From contig NC_071390.1 in assembly GCF_022682495.2 (NCBI RefSeq), forward strand, positions 154,914,583-154,978,582: DNA of 64,000 nucleotides, read 5' to 3'. Positions 1 to 12,389 of the stretch are shown here, piece by piece (within the stretch, counting starts at the first letter, position 1; every line of letters begins with the position of its first letter). The translations under genes were made by a program, and so were the position numbers. The notes under the pieces were generated by a model. That model was not told the origin of the DNA and made no database searches. It saw nothing but the letters and a program-made list of their open reading frames with translations. Source of the DNA: Desmodus rotundus. Taxonomy: Eukaryota > Chordata > Mammalia > Chiroptera > Phyllostomidae.

Positions 1-1279
1 ATGCAAGCAGGGAGGATTTACTGAAATGCAGGAGTCTTTCCGAGGCATTTTCTGTACTCCTGTGCATTGTGATGATGAGTAATGGAGACTAAAACTCAGA
101 CAGGATTCTTAATGGTACAGACCCTTAAGGAATGAAGTTTGGGGTCACCCTATAAGTCAAGAAACCATCGTCATCCAAGGTACTTTCTGAGGTCAAAGGA
201 CATATGAAATTGGTAGTGGAAGATGGACATTATCAGCCCCAGCTACAAACACACCAGCCAGTTGCAGCGAGCAGGACTAGCAGGTATGGCTCTTTCCTTC
301 TTATTTGTTTCTGTATATGCATATGTGTATGTGTGTAAATAAAAAGCATTTGTATAGATATAACATTTTCTGCATATATGCAAATTGTTATTCTTTTTAT
401 ATTTTCATTCCTATTCCTTTTTCATTCAGAAGATGTTTTAATGTGTTAATAATGGTTAAGCTTATAATTCAGTATTTAAGAGGATATGAAAGTTAGGGAA
501 TATCAAAAGGGAAGAGTGACTCAGAAGAATGAAGATAAGCTCAAAATGAATGAAGTTAGACTTTGTGTATCCTTTATGGGGAGTGGGCTAGTGTGTTTTG
601 GGTTTTATGAGGAACAGTGCATCTTTTACAGGGAAACCTATCATGTTTATTTGTAATAAATATAGCTAAATTGACATGTATGGATACCAAACAGACAAGG
701 TATCGATTGTGGTGGACTCTTCTCTGCGACTTAGTCATGCTGGAGACTAAATCTCCAAGAACACCCCTTCCTGTATGTCTCTGACTTAAAATTGTCCAAA
801 AGGTAAACTCACTGGAGATTTGAATGCATAATGGTAGCAGTAGCCATAGTCCTTAGAAGATACAGGTCAAGTTCAAATATCATGACTAACAGATTCGAGG
901 TGTGTGATGAATTCCATTTTTCACCACTGTGCTTCCTCCATGCCCAACTCTTTTCCATAAATGTTGATCAACAGTGCCCCTAGGCTCACCACCATGTACT
1001 TGGCTGTGGATCCACAGACAGGGTGTAACACAGAGGCCGCAATTTCCATATAATTCTCCATGAAATCCCCTCACTTCAGCAGCTGGATGGATTCAGTTTC
1101 AACTATTGACTTGTTGGCAATATTCTACCAAGACTTCTCCTTATGAACACTAGATTCTTATATCCAAACTGTGTGCTAGACACTTTTGCTTAATGTATTA
1201 TATACCAATATCTCAAAGTACAGAGGAGTCAACAAATGCTCAGCAACTTATCACACCACATAAAACTTGCCTTCCTATT
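1..1279. other. AT-rich DNA, nothing recognised
   Basis: I read both strands and found no repeat family, RNA gene or exon that I can name. The open frames here are about 60 codons, as expected by chance in AT-rich DNA. Confidence 0.4.
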
Positions 1280-1560
1280 ATCTCCCTGAAGGGTAGCTTT
1301 ATCCTTCCTCTCCCAGTCCAAAGTTCACCAAATCCTATTAGTTATTCCTTCAAAATATTTACACGTAATTCCCTGGTTTAAACCAGCATCATCTTCAATC
1401 TTTCTATTGCAACCCTTGCTACCAAATGTCTATTTTCATCTCAGTATTAAGAGTAATTATTTTCAAGTATGTGTCAGCTTACAAGACTCTTTTGCTCAAA
1501 ATCCTCTAACAGCTCCCTGCTTCAGAATAAAAGACAATACCCTTGTGATTTCTGGCAACA
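1280..1560 (+). repeat. L2 LINE fragment (old)
   Basis: The stretch around 1495-1560 ('aaaatcctctaacagctccc', then a run about the difficulty-free 'gaataaaagacaatacc' type) follows the L2 ORF2/3'-region pattern in sense orientation. The match weakens upstream of about 1380, so the left edge is approximate. L2 is an ancient mammal-wide LINE; this copy is too decayed to code. Confidence 0.4.
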
Positions 1561-1911
1561 CCTCACATTAGTGGCTTCAAGTGGGAAAGAGCCATACCCT
1601 AGACAGCATTAAAACAAATGTCGAAGGTTATTTTTCTATTTCCCGTTGATTTGATGGGCAATCTTGAGAAGGAAGCAGTGATATTTGATGTCCTGAAACC
1701 CGTGAGATCGTCCTGTGCAACAAAGTATTTCCCCTTATCTGTATAACTTGAGTCTTCTGTTTATAATTATCTAAAACCAGAGTCCATTTTACATGTGGTC
1801 ACAAAGAATTTTGTGCGACTTTATTCTTCTGTTGCAAGAATAAAACTACCATATTAATTAACAAAAGATTATAGTCTTGTTTTTTTCAAATTTTTGAAAG
1901 AAATAAATTCC

Positions 1912-2090
1912 GACCTTGCTGATGTGGCTCAGTGGGTTGAGTGCCAGCCTGAGAACCAAAGGATCACCAGTTTGATTCCCAGTCAGGGCACATGCCTGGG
2001 GTGCCTGCCAGGTCCCCAGTCACACATTGATGTTTCTCTCCCTCTCTCTCCCTTCCCCTCTCTCTAAAAATAAATAAATAAAATCTTTTA
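1912..2090 (+). mobile_element. VES SINE (bat tRNA-derived SINE)
   Basis: The tRNA-like head has an A-box region ('tggctcagtgggttgag') and a B-box-like 'agtttgattcc'. The VES core, a CT-rich stretch and an 'aataaataaaatctttt' tail follow. Target-site copies flank it: 'gaaagaaataaattcc' at 1896-1911 and 'gaaagaaattcc' at 2096-2107, differing by a 4-bp 'taaa' gap. It is a retroposed copy mobilised in trans by L1. Confidence 0.92.
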
Positions 2091-3971
2091 AAAAAGAAAG
2101 AAATTCCTTATTTTGAAAACCACATCATTTCTGGTCAACAGTATTTACAATATAAAAGCACACATGCAACACAGTTATATAATATGCTATTTAGCACTTC
2201 ATGATGATCCACGATGATTCCATTTATAGATCCAAGCTTGTAGCTCCATCATTATATCTTCATTCATAATTATATCTAAGCAATTGAATGTCAAATGCCA
2301 AAAAATATTGTTTTATTATAAATTAATTTCATTTTAATCTCCTGTATATTAAAATTGGACATTTTATTGAATTTTTAAAAAATAGTTATGGGTATGGATA
2401 TATTATATATTAATTTGATTATCATTTAATGAAACTAGTGGTATATAATTGTCATTACAAGGGGGTATTGAGCTTAATACAGATTTCCAATCTGTATTAA
2501 CAGGTCCCCCCGCTTCCTCCCTAACCTCTCATGTACTGTATATTCTAGTTGCTTGTTTACAGTCAGTCTGTCTTCATATATAAGAAATAACCTCCATCGA
2601 TACAACAGCATCCATCACCTGGGAATTTTTAGAGAGTCAAAGGCATGTGTCCCATCCCAGACCCACTAAGTCAGAAACTCTGCAGATGGAGCCCAGCAAT
2701 TGGAAGAAAAGACCTTTTCTGGTGACTCTGATAAAATCTGGAGAGTTAGCTAGAGCGTGCAGTTTCCTCTCCTTCCCTATCCACAGCCACCCTGCCTAAT
2801 TCCCATCCTCCTTTGTTTTTGTGGTTCCTGCTGTTTGTCCAGAAAGCAGTCACTTGTAAATATTAATGCATTCACTTAATTAACATTAGTTCTTTAAGAA
2901 ATAAACTAGGAAATGTCCTGCAGCCTATTTAATACCTGGAATAAATTCTGAAATTTCATCAAGTTAACATCCTTAACCACATTGTTGCTATGACAAAAGC
3001 TGTCCTTGGTTTTCCGCATTTCCCCTAAGGGTTCAGTATCTTGTTCTTTTTTGACTAAATACCTAATTGCTTCTCATCTTAGAAAATTAACTTGGATAGT
3101 TATGTGGAGTTTTTGCATTCTCTTGCTTTGTACATTCCTTCACTATATGTTGGTGAGCCAAAATGGTAATTGGTCATGTGTTTATGAAGTTATTTAATAG
3201 CATTTATATCTAAAACCACACGTATTTGAGGTAAAATTACAAATAAAAATGTTTAGCTTAGCACTGTGAAACCCTCAAATGCTCTTGGAATACGAGTATT
3301 TTTTCACTTAAAATGTATTTCTAAAGTAACTAAATACTGGGATAGCAGCGCAGTACTTGCCCTGTAGTGATTAAACACGAGGCTCTAACATCCCCCCTGC
3401 ATTTCTCAGAGGGAAATTTAACAGTGTGAGGTGCACAGTGGTGCTCTTGCTGCTGCACAGTGGGGAGCCCATTTTAAGCTTTAGACCAAGCAGAAAATGG
3501 CTCATTTCATCAAAAAGATTTAAAATGCCTCTCCTATCACCCAGGAACAGAGGCTGCTGATTACAGTAGGGACCATACACACACACCCCCCTCTCAGGTA
3601 GAGAAAACAATAACTTCAGTATCACACAGCTACTTCCTTTCAAATGTAAAGCAAGCAGCTAGTTTTAAGCAGTAGATATTAAAAAGAAAAAAGAGCTTTC
3701 ATAGCAATCAATGTATAAATACTCAGTACTAGCAGGACTCAGGCAGTGATAATGGACCTGCTAAGGTTACTAATGAGTTCCTCGGGGCAAGAAGTGTATC
3801 TCTCCCTATATGTCTTGGGATGAAATAACAGCAAATGATTTAGAAGAGGATCCTGCCTCTCTACCTAAAGAGATCTACTGTTTAGGGGTCCTCAACAGGG
3901 ACAGAGCAAAAGCATGGCTCTACAATTTTAGAACAGAAAACTTTGCACATTCTTCCATTTGTCATATATTA
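2091..3971. other. AT-rich DNA, nothing recognised
   Basis: About 1.9 kb between a SINE and a mariner element. No repeat family, RNA gene or exon is evident. The minus frame at 3371-3643 (90 codons) has no family motif and I take it as chance. Confidence 0.4.
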
Positions 3972-4657
3972 CAAGGGCTGTCCAGAATGTATCCAGTCAC
4001 GTAACATGAAAAATAGAGACATTCATTGAAGAAGATACAAGAGACAAGAAGCATTGTACAAAGGACAGTGATGCCTCAGTCCCCTTCAAAACAGGCATCT
4101 TGGGACCGCACACAGTTCTCCCAATCGCCATCAGCTGCCCTGCTATATTTTTCTGAATCTCATCAATGATCTGAAATCTCTTCCTTTTCAAAGGTGATTT
4201 TAGTTTGGGGAAGTGAGAAGCCACAGGGCACCAAATCGGGGCTGTAGCAGGGCTGAGTCACCTGGGTGATTTGATGTTTTGCAAAAAAACTCTGCATGAA
4301 AGACATGCTGCAAGAGCAGACACGTTGTCATGATGAACCTGCCAATCACTGGTTGCCCACAGCTGCGGCCTTCTGAATCATCTGATTAGTTTCCACAAAG
4401 GAATGTTCAAGCTTAACGGAAAATTTGATGCAGATTCGTTGCTTTACTTGCTCAGTCATTTTGAATGTGACAGCCACACAGTACGTGTGCACACCCAATG
4501 GCGTCTACAGCCCCCACTGACTACACAGTGAAGTCATCCTTGTTCACACATGGGCACTACAGTCCACTCTCTTTGGCTGTGAGTTTCCATCAATGTCACG
4601 CAAACTGTTCTTAATATGTTAACAATGGCTGCAGTTTTTCCGGACAGACCTCACATG
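3972..4657 (-). mobile_element. Tc1/mariner element, internally deleted (copy 1)
   Basis: A 686-bp element flanked by TA (3970-3971 and 4658-4659) with imperfect terminal inverted repeats built on 'ggtctgtcc'. Read on the minus strand it has a start codon at 4459 and about 30 N-terminal codons. It then jumps, near 4340-4352, straight to the H-D-N motif around the second catalytic Asp. After that come the 'YSPDLVPC'-type motif with the third Asp and the PKLK-containing C-terminus. Most of the DNA-binding domain and the first catalytic Asp are missing, so it cannot be autonomous. A second copy at 44422-45096 has the same deletion. Confidence 0.85.
3997..4224 (-). pseudogene. mariner transposase C-terminal remnant
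   Basis: This open minus-strand stretch of 75 codons encodes the C-terminal tail of the transposase in copy 1, with 'FPKLKSPLKRKRF' at its start. It follows the third catalytic Asp region, which lies just upstream in a disrupted frame. The domain would normally end a transposase of about 340 residues. Frame breaks upstream and the internal deletion make it a fossil; the frame has stayed open by chance. Confidence 0.75.
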
Positions 4658-4904
4658 TATCGAACCAAATCTACACAACTTTTTACTATCAGAAAATGTG
4701 AGTCACTATTAGCACATTATTTTGTGGTCTTTTTAACATTATAAGATATATAACTCTCCAAGTATTATTATAAATAATTAGCTAAATAGAGTAGTAGACT
4801 CTATTTTGTTATTAATGGTTTAATAGCAAGAATAAATTCTCAAAAATTCTATATTAGCAAGAATTTTATTTTTATCCAGAAAATACAAATACCATTTTCT
4901 TTCT

Positions 4905-5695
4905 GTACACTAATAAATCACCTCTTTCTTTCTATGCACTAAGCTAGCTCAGAAGATATAGATGTAAACAGATAGTTTTTGCCTTCTTGTGTTTTACATC
5001 CTAGTAGGAAAAATAGTAAAAACTACTGTAAGCTATATAAAATATAAAAATAATTAAAGTTATTATGGAAAAACATGAGTGTGAGATAAATCATTAATGA
5101 GGTTGGAATAAAGAGGATCTGAATTTGAAAGGCTAATGATGGAAAGAATTTTCATAAAGAAAAAAATTGACCTAAAATCTAAAGTAGATTAAGGAATCAG
5201 GTATGTGACAAAAGACAAAAGATGTTTAGAAAATAAAATTCTTTTAACAAAGTCATATGTTAAGAAATAGCCCTGGCTGATGTAGCTCAGTGGATTGAGC
5301 ACAAATCTGTGAAGCAAATGGTCACAGGTTCGATTCCCAGTCGGGGCACGTGCCTGGGTTGCAGGCCAGGTCCCCAGTAGGGGACACATGCGAGACAACC
5401 ACACATTGATGTTTCTCTCCCTCTCTTTCTCCTTCCCTTCCTTTCTTTCTAAAAATTAATAAATAAAATCTTTTAAAAAGTATGTTAAAATGTTAGATGT
5501 GTGTCTGGAGCACAAGTGAAGATAACGTGGCAGAGGTGGCCTCAGTAGAGAACTGGATCATACGAGTTCTTGTAGATCAGGCAAGAGTTTGGAAGTCACA
5601 TGGAATATGAACCCATTAAGGAGTTTTAGACAATGCAGTTACATGACTCTAGTTACATTTGCAGCAGGTAATTTAGAATGATATGCAAAAAAGAC
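4905..5695 (-). repeat. L2 LINE, antisense, split by a SINE
   Basis: The left part (about 4905-5250) follows the antisense L2 3' end: 'tgcactaagctagc', then a 'gttttacatcctagtagg' stretch. The right part (about 5500-5695) follows the next antisense L2 block ('acccattaaggagttttaga', then 'cagttacatgac'). The VES SINE at 5271-5477 lies between them, so it inserted into this older L2. Confidence 0.6.
5271..5477 (+). mobile_element. VES SINE inserted in an L2
   Basis: A near-complete VES copy: 'ccctggctgatgtagctcag' head, 'caggttcgattcccagtc' B-box and core, CT-rich stretch and 'aataaataaaatc' tail. The 8-bp duplications 'tatgttaa' at 5256-5263 and 5481-5488 bracket it. It interrupts an antisense L2, which dates it as younger than that L2. 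Confidence 0.94.
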
Positions 5696-5699
5696 AGGG

Positions 5700-6165
5700 G
5701 CAATAAATACATTTTAATTTCACTTAGTAAGATACACTTAAGTTTCCTTCATGTCTTTTTCTTGTTTGACAGCTCATTTCCTCTTAGCATTGGATAATAT
5801 TCCATCGTAGGGATGCACCACAGTTTATTTGTCCATTCAGCTACTAAAGGACATCTTGGTTGCTTCTAGTTTTGGCAATCGTAAATAAACATGCTATGAA
5901 CATGTGTGTACAGGGTTTTGTGTGGACGTAACTTTTCAACTCTTTCGGGTAGATACCAAGGAGTGCCTGGATCATCTGATGAGAGTATGTGCGATTTCAT
6001 AAGGAACTGCCAGACTGTTTTCAAGTGGCTGAATCACGTTCCGTTCCCATCACCAATGAACAGGAGTTCCTGTTGCTTCAGCTCCTCACCAGCAGTCTGG
6101 TGGTATCAGTGTTCTAATTTCTGGCCAGTCTAATAGTCTGCAGTGGTATAGTTTTCAGTCCCAGT
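5700..6165 (-). mobile_element. L1 LINE 3' region of ORF2, antisense remnant
   Basis: The plus strand reads as the complement of the end of L1 ORF2. Landmarks include 'ggataatattccatcgtag' (5792 on), 'gtccattcagctactaaagg' and a '...ccagactgttttcaagtgg' stretch near 6009. Several frame breaks show it is inactive. It looks like an old mammalian L1 rather than the younger bat form seen at 17.5 kb. Confidence 0.7.
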
Positions 6166-7824
6166 TTAAAAATAGCAGAGGGCACAGACACTGGTTTGCG
6201 GGGAAAGCAAAAAGGCAAGTGTGCAGAGTAGCTTACAGACGTCCAACTGTTCCATATATTGCTCTAATATACACATTTTTGGGCCGTATCCCATGGTTTA
6301 GTTTTACCCACACGTAGAACACTCTTGATGACAAGCATATAAATTTATTATATTATGCTCAATAATCCAGTTAAACTAGACATTTTAAACCTTGGGGTTC
6401 TCATTATTTTAATAAGAAAAAAATGAATTTACTTTGGGTTGGAATAGCAATTGGCACTTCCTGCCTTAAAAAGCATTTATTTGCAAAAATCTAGAAAATA
6501 TAAATAGAGTCAGCATATTAAATTTAAAGGGGTTTTTTTGTTTAATTTTAATTGAGGCAAGTATGTGACCATTCTCTCATATGACAAGAAATGATATTCT
6601 TTACACATCTCATAGAGGAGATAGCAGTGACATATAGAGGAATTGTTCTTAACTACTATTGCTTTGATTTTATACAACAGTCTGGTAATGTCCTTCAATA
6701 AAAACTAATGGAATAATCCTGTAAAAAAACAATTACTCTGTGGTTAAAACAATGAAGGGGATAAGGTTTTAAAATGTTCTGAATTGATAAGTAAGTGCAT
6801 TACTTCCTTAATACAGAGGTAGAATTATCTTTGAGGACACATAAAGATTGTTTTTTAGTAACAGTCATAAAAATTTGCAAGAATTTATCGATATTCTATT
6901 AATTCACCTCGAAGTTTAATGGGGCATATATAGCCTCCCCTAATTGAGAAATCCTTCAATCTTTTTAATTTTGTAAGACATGCATATATTTATTTTTATT
7001 ATAGTTTTATTATACTATATAATTGCTACTTGTAATTGTTAATATATTTTATTTAATGTTTATTAAACAAGCAATATAGCTTTTCTTGACAAACTGTAAT
7101 ATACTTAACAATAACTTATATATATATATATTTCTGCTTTTCCTCTGATAAATCCTCTCAGATTTAATTTAGAATATTTAACTACTTATAATTTAGAATG
7201 TGTTGTATTTATATTTTCATCCCAGTTCCCATTTCAATAGCTGAAACATTGAATGTGCTTGATTTCTGTTTGTTGATTTTGAAAGCGATTATGCAGTACT
7301 GTGGTTAAAGGGTATATTATTTGTATTAATTTCAATAATAGTAGCTACTATAAAAAATAAACACTAGTTTTCCAGTGGCTTCACACAATAGAAAATTATT
7401 TTATTTCATGTACGCACGCAACACAGACAGACGTCCTGGTTGGTTGTGAGCCTCCTTCCCTTGTGTGGTGACTCAGGCCCCACATCATTTCCATCTGGGG
7501 GCTCCTATTCTGCAGCCTTTCACAATGGGGAACGGGATTCTCCAGACAATTAAACCCTAATATCCTAAAGTATCCATTTTATATAATGAATTAACTTCTC
7601 TCCTAAGCGTCTAACATGGTAATAGTTTTGTGGCTTTTGAGAGAGCCCCGATAAGTCAATCATGTCATTTTCTGTATTCTGTGGTTTAGACAAAAGCCCC
7701 AGCTGAGAAAGACTCTCAGAGCCCTCTGCACCCAGGCAGCAGAAGGAGCAAGACGGAGTGGAAGAGACACACACTCTTCTTCCAAGGCTCAGACAAGTGA
7801 GACACAAAACTTCTACAGATTTTT
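6166..7824. other. AT-rich DNA with a short TA run
   Basis: No gene or repeat family recognised. A short (TA)n run lies at about 7117-7132. The right third, around 7440-7760, is less AT-rich but shows no motif I can name. Confidence 0.4.
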
Positions 7825-8040
7825 CCCTGACTAGTGTGGCTCAGCCGGCTGGGTGTTGTCCCAGGAAGCTAAAGGTCGCCAGTTCAATACCTGGTCAGGG
7901 CATGTGCTGGGTTGCAAGTTTTGTCCCCAGTCGGTTGGAGCTGTGAGAGACAACCAACAGATGTGCCTCTTTCCCATCAATCTTTCCCTCCCTCTCTTTC
8001 TGCTCCCCTTCACCTCTCCCTAAATATAAATAAATAAAAT
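7825..8040 (+). mobile_element. VES SINE (diverged)
   Basis: It starts 'ccctgactagtgtggctcag', followed by 'ccagttcaatacctggtcag' in place of the usual B-box, a CT-rich stretch and an 'aataaataaaataaa' tail. Similar but imperfect flanks ('aacttctacag' at left, 'aacttacacag' at right) may be the target-site duplication. It is more diverged in the middle than the copies at 5.3 or 35.8 kb. Confidence 0.88.
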
Positions 8041-8224
8041 AAAGTAGAACTTACACAGGTTTTATTGGCAACAGCCTGTCACCTGGACACAGAGGAGTGG
8101 GTGCTAGAGCAAATGGAGTCCCAGGCTGGGCAGCCGTCTTCCAGTGGTGACTCTCCACTGTAGAAAGGGAGTGGGACTTTGGGTGCAAAGCTCACTGCCT
8201 TCCTGTACTATCCCAAGATCAAAA

Positions 8225-8400
8225 GCAGTACTAACATCTATTGTATATTGAGCATCTTTTTTGAGGAAAGCCATGCACTACTTATGTTAGGTAATTTAAC
8301 AAATTTCCTATGACAATTAGTATCTGTACCGAGATTTACCTGTCTGCAAGTTCCATAGTCAGTACTTCCTACACTGATTTGCTATCGTAACTAGAAGTCC
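8225..8400 (-). repeat. MIR-like SINE fragment, antisense
   Basis: 'tattgtatattgagcatc' followed by 'gccatgcactacttatgtta' resembles the antisense MIR pattern of the kind ending 'tattgagcacttactatgtg'. The edges are soft and the match is weak, so this is tentative. Confidence 0.4.
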
Positions 8401-9249
8401 ACACAAAATTGAATGAAGTACATTCACTAACTTATTTCCCAACAAATTTAGGGGGAAATTCCAATATTCTATTTTACCAAAGGTACAATTTGGTTTAATT
8501 CATTAACCATGAATGTCCTTGGGCATATAATTAAAAAACAATTTAAAAGTTGATCAAGTGGGACAGATGATTTAAGGACTTGATTTGTGAGAGATACTTT
8601 CATAGTTGGCATTTTTTCATCATTTCCAAACACCAACAAAGTGCTGCTTTAAAAAATGCAAATACCAAAGAATATAAAACAAAAACATAAAAAACCTAAA
8701 AGCCCCTTTCTCTTTCCTGCCGCTGCCACTTTCTGTTCCGTGGCAGGATGATGGCTAAGGAAGTCCATGTATGTGTGTGCGTGCGTGTGTCTGGTGTACA
8801 TCTAACAAAACCCACTGATTCCCCATGTGTGATTATGAAACTTTCTTACTTCACGAAGCAGCATTTTCCACTGGATGGCTAGGCACTTATTCTCAGAGTT
8901 TTCATAAAAGCATAACTAAATAGTCTCCCTTTGTAAAATGTTGTTAATATTTTTCTCAGTCACACATTCTTTAGCTTATTTTGTAAAATTTAAGTTTTAA
9001 GTATTCATGTCTGTCAATATTTTCCCTGCACATGTTCTGGGTTCTGTGGTGCCTGGAAAAGCTTGTCACATTTCAATATTATAAAAACCGGTCTTTCATG
9101 TATCTTCTAGTATATTTTTGGTTTCAGTTGTTCTAACTAGTTCCTTACTTTACCTAAAATTAATTTCTGTTTAGGATGTAAGCTAGGGATTTATCATTAT
9201 TTTTATTTAAATGGGCCATTGCTTACCTAAGTACATCCCTTTCATACTG
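8401..9249. other. Unrecognised DNA
   Basis: No gene or repeat identified. It has a short GT-rich run near 8770-8790 and poly-A-like patches near 8650-8690. Confidence 0.4.
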
Positions 9250-9590
9250 ATTTTATTTTTTTATTGTTCTTCAAGTACACTTGTCCCCATTTTTCCCCCA
9301 CTACGCTCCCTCACTCCACCCACACCCACCTCCTACTCTGGATCCTACCCCCCTCTGGCTTTGTCCATGGGCCCTTTATACATGGTCCTGGACGACCCTT
9401 AGCCTTCTTTCCCCCTTATCTCCCTCCTCTGCTCATTCTCAGTTTGTTCTTTATTTCAATGTCTCTGATTATATTTTGCTCACTTGTTTGTTTTGCTGAT
9501 TAAGTTCCACTTATAGGTGAGATCATATGGTATTTGTCTTTCACCACCTGGCTTATTTCACTTAGCATAAGGCTCTCCAGATTTTAAATA
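9250..9590 (-). mobile_element. Bat-type L1 3' end, antisense
   Basis: The sequence is the complement of the L1 3' end also seen at 17.54 kb. It has 'tattgttcttcaagtacact' at the 3' terminus, a pyrimidine-rich block complementary to the G-rich 3' UTR, 'gggccctttatacatgg', then 'tcacttagcataaggctctc', where ORF2-proximal sequence begins. The proline/serine-rich open frames here (9211-9503) are readings of this pyrimidine-rich UTR, not genes. Confidence 0.85.
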
Positions 9591-10104
9591 TCATATTCAT
9601 AATTGCATTTTGTTCATGTGTCTATTTGTCTACTTCTGTCAAGACCTCATTAATCTAAAAGGTCTTACATTATTGCCATTTGATAAGTCCACCATTTCTA
9701 CTATTATTTTTTAAAGAAATATTCATGCATACATTCATTCAGATACATTTTACAATCAATTTGTGAATTTGTAAAATAGGGTTGTGATTGTCATTGTATT
9801 TTTAGAAAATCTTGGTTAAAAGAATCATGTGTCTAGCTTGGGATATATCTCTTTTTATTCAGATTTATTTAGGTTTCCTTTTACAGCTTGTACAAAAGAC
9901 GTATAGTTCTATTCATATACAATTATGTGTCGTAACTTTTCTTGTTATGTAAACGTGTTATAATCTTTACTATATTTTATCATAGAATATTATGCATGAG
10001 AAATGCATAAGTATTTGCATTAATTAACTTTGAACTGTAGATTTCATACTTACCTTGTAAATATATGAATTTACATTTACTGACCCCCTATTATCTGCCA
10101 TATA
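9591..10104. other. AT-rich DNA, nothing recognised
   Basis: No recognisable element or gene between an L1 3' end and a MIR. Confidence 0.4.
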
Positions 10105-10290
10105 CCACCATGTGCTTTGTTTGCATTCTCTTGTTTAACCCTTCTCAAAACAAACACCTGGCGTTATTCCCATTTTAGAGAATAGCAAACTGAGGCCGAA
10201 GTGATTATTGTCTGACAACTAGTAGTGGGTGCAGATGCAAACCAAATTCAAGTACAGCTGTCTCCATAGTCTGAAGTCTTAACATTAGGC
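10105..10290 (-). repeat. MIR SINE, antisense
   Basis: 'cccattttagagaatagcaa' followed at once by 'actgaggc', and further on a series resembling 'gctgtctccatagtctg', match the complement of the MIR core and tRNA-related half. MIR is an ancient mammal-wide SINE. Confidence 0.65.
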
Positions 10291-10919
10291 TGGTATCTAA
10301 ATGGTAGTGATTATTTTTATATGAGACTTATAATCTGAAAGTAGACAATTATTTCTTTAGCAAATATTTATGATTTGGTTTTCCTTTTAAACATTTCTTT
10401 TTTATGGCATAGGCTGAAATGTATGGATTTATTTTATCAGATGTTTTAATCAACTTTTTCTAATATTCTAGTAATTCAAAAAAGTGGAGATTTGATTGTG
10501 AATACTTTGAATTTATTAAAGATAAGAAAGTACTTAAAGTCATCACAAAATTCCAGGTGTTATGAAAAAAAAGCATATTAACAGCATCAGATTTCAGTAT
10601 TTGCAATTTTATTTTGACTTAAAATTTTATCTCAAAGAACAAATTAACCTTCATTAGAATCATATATATACATTTTTTTTTTGGCTGAATGAACTGACTT
10701 TGATCTGCTCTACAAAGTCTGTACCCATTCAGATGAATTCTGTGGCCTAGTGCTTGATTTCTTATTCTTATCTTTAAGGTAGTAAAGAAAAAAATAGAGA
10801 TTTACCCTCCTATAAACTCCCCCATTTTTTTCTTTGTCAAAATCTAATTTGGTTTCTAAACTTCTGACTTTGTCAACACTGAGAAGGCATTGCTAGGAAG
10901 AAACCAATATTGAGAGTGA

Positions 10920-11005
10920 CTACTCTGCAACAGAAATATTAGTAGGCCCTTATTTCAGTTACTCTCATTTAATTCTTACAAAAACTTTATGAAAATGGAA
11001 GATTT
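10920..11005 (-). repeat. MIR fragment, antisense
   Basis: 'ctctcatttaattcttacaa' followed by 'aaactttatgaaaatgg' follows the antisense MIR 'ttaatcctcacaacaaccct' segment. It is short and decayed. Confidence 0.4.
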
Positions 11006-11214
11006 TTCTGTTTCCAGACATCACACAATCATCTTAATGTTCCTTGGTGATTTAATTCTTCCTTTTCAAACATCAGAGCTGCTACTTGTTTACTTCCCCC
11101 TTCGTTGTCAGTCAGCAAATGTGATTCCATGCACAGAAACACATATATTTGCTTGCAAGTGCATTTAGGTGATGTTACTGAGAGAGCTCAGGCTGCCTGT
11201 TGGCAAACATTGTT

Positions 11215-11415
11215 TCACATATTAACTCTATCACTTACTCATTTGTAAATTGCTACAAATCACTTAACTTCTCTGTGCTAGAGTCTCTTCAATGGTAAAA
11301 TGGAAAAAAGTATTTATATCATAGCCATGTTAAGTGATGAAATAATAGAACCTGTGATAAGTACTGAATTACAATATCAGGCACAATATATATTAATATG
11401 AACTATTGTTAATAT
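11215..11415 (+). repeat. MIR SINE, sense
   Basis: In order: 'atcacttactcatttg' in place of the MIR 'ccacttactagctgtg', 'cacttaacttctctgtgc', 'caatggtaaaatgg', and a tail with 'ggcacaatatat'. This is the sense MIR order. Confidence 0.6.
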
Positions 11416-12389
11416 GTTTTCAATCAATCTAGGAAAAATAAATGGAAATATTTAGTGCTGTTTTAGATTGTTCTTTTACTGAAATATGTCTCTGTTTAAA
11501 AACTGAAGAAATTTTTAGGAAAATAGTACTTTTCTATTACTATTATTTTACCAGTTTTGACTTAAAACAATAGTAAAAAATATAATACTTAAGAAGAAAG
11601 AGAACTAAGAATCAAGAGTAGTCCAAGACTAGAATTATAGAATAAATTGAATATAATTTATAGAATAAATTATAGAATAAAGTAACAACAAACACTAGAA
11701 CTGATGGGAATTTTTCTATCAACAAAATATTGAAGTTTTATTTTTTACTGCTTAGATGTCTAATGCATTTAGTATTGCTTAGAAATGTCCCAAACCACAA
11801 AACTCTCTAGCAAATACAGTAAACAAGTCATTCTTTTTTAAATGTTTAATGCCTCAGTGCTATTGAATACATATATAACAGAAATTTCATTTAATTTTAA
11901 ATACTTATCTGAAAAAATCTGTGACAGTTATTCATTTGTTCACTTTTCTACATATATTTTATGTCATCTAACTAAAAAATTACGATTATTTTAATAAGTT
12001 ATTCAGCTATCAATTGTTGTTGCATTTGAAGCATAAAAATGTGATTGATCAGATACTGCCAGAATGTTATATGGGGTATAAAAATTAAACAAATAGAATT
12101 TGTAATTGGTGAATGTCATAAAAATTAATTATCTAGATAAACTGAATATATTAGCTTCTAAAAAGTTATCATCTGAACTCAATGTCATTAGATAACATCG
12201 TTTTATACATTTGTCAACCTAGCAACATTTTCTAGCCAATACTTTTGAGTGTATTAAAATATTTCTTGGTATCTTTGTTTTAAAGCTTCAAGATTAGTAT
12301 TTATCAAACTTTCTCATATATTCACTGCATTCTGGCATTTGTGTTGGAATAAAGTAGCCAGGAAAACACAAATCAGAAAAAAAAAAGAA
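11416..12389. other. Very AT-rich DNA
   Basis: Nearly 1 kb rich in A and T with no recognised repeat. It includes tandem-looking 'atagaataaatt' copies around 11639-11680. Confidence 0.4.

Noticed and set aside
5271..5345. tRNA gene (A- and B-box present)
   Set aside because: It is the tRNA-like head of a VES SINE, with core, tail and target-site duplication. The same applies to the other VES copies.
9211..9503. Proline/serine-rich plus frames
   Set aside because: They are readings of the pyrimidine-rich complement of an L1 3' UTR.
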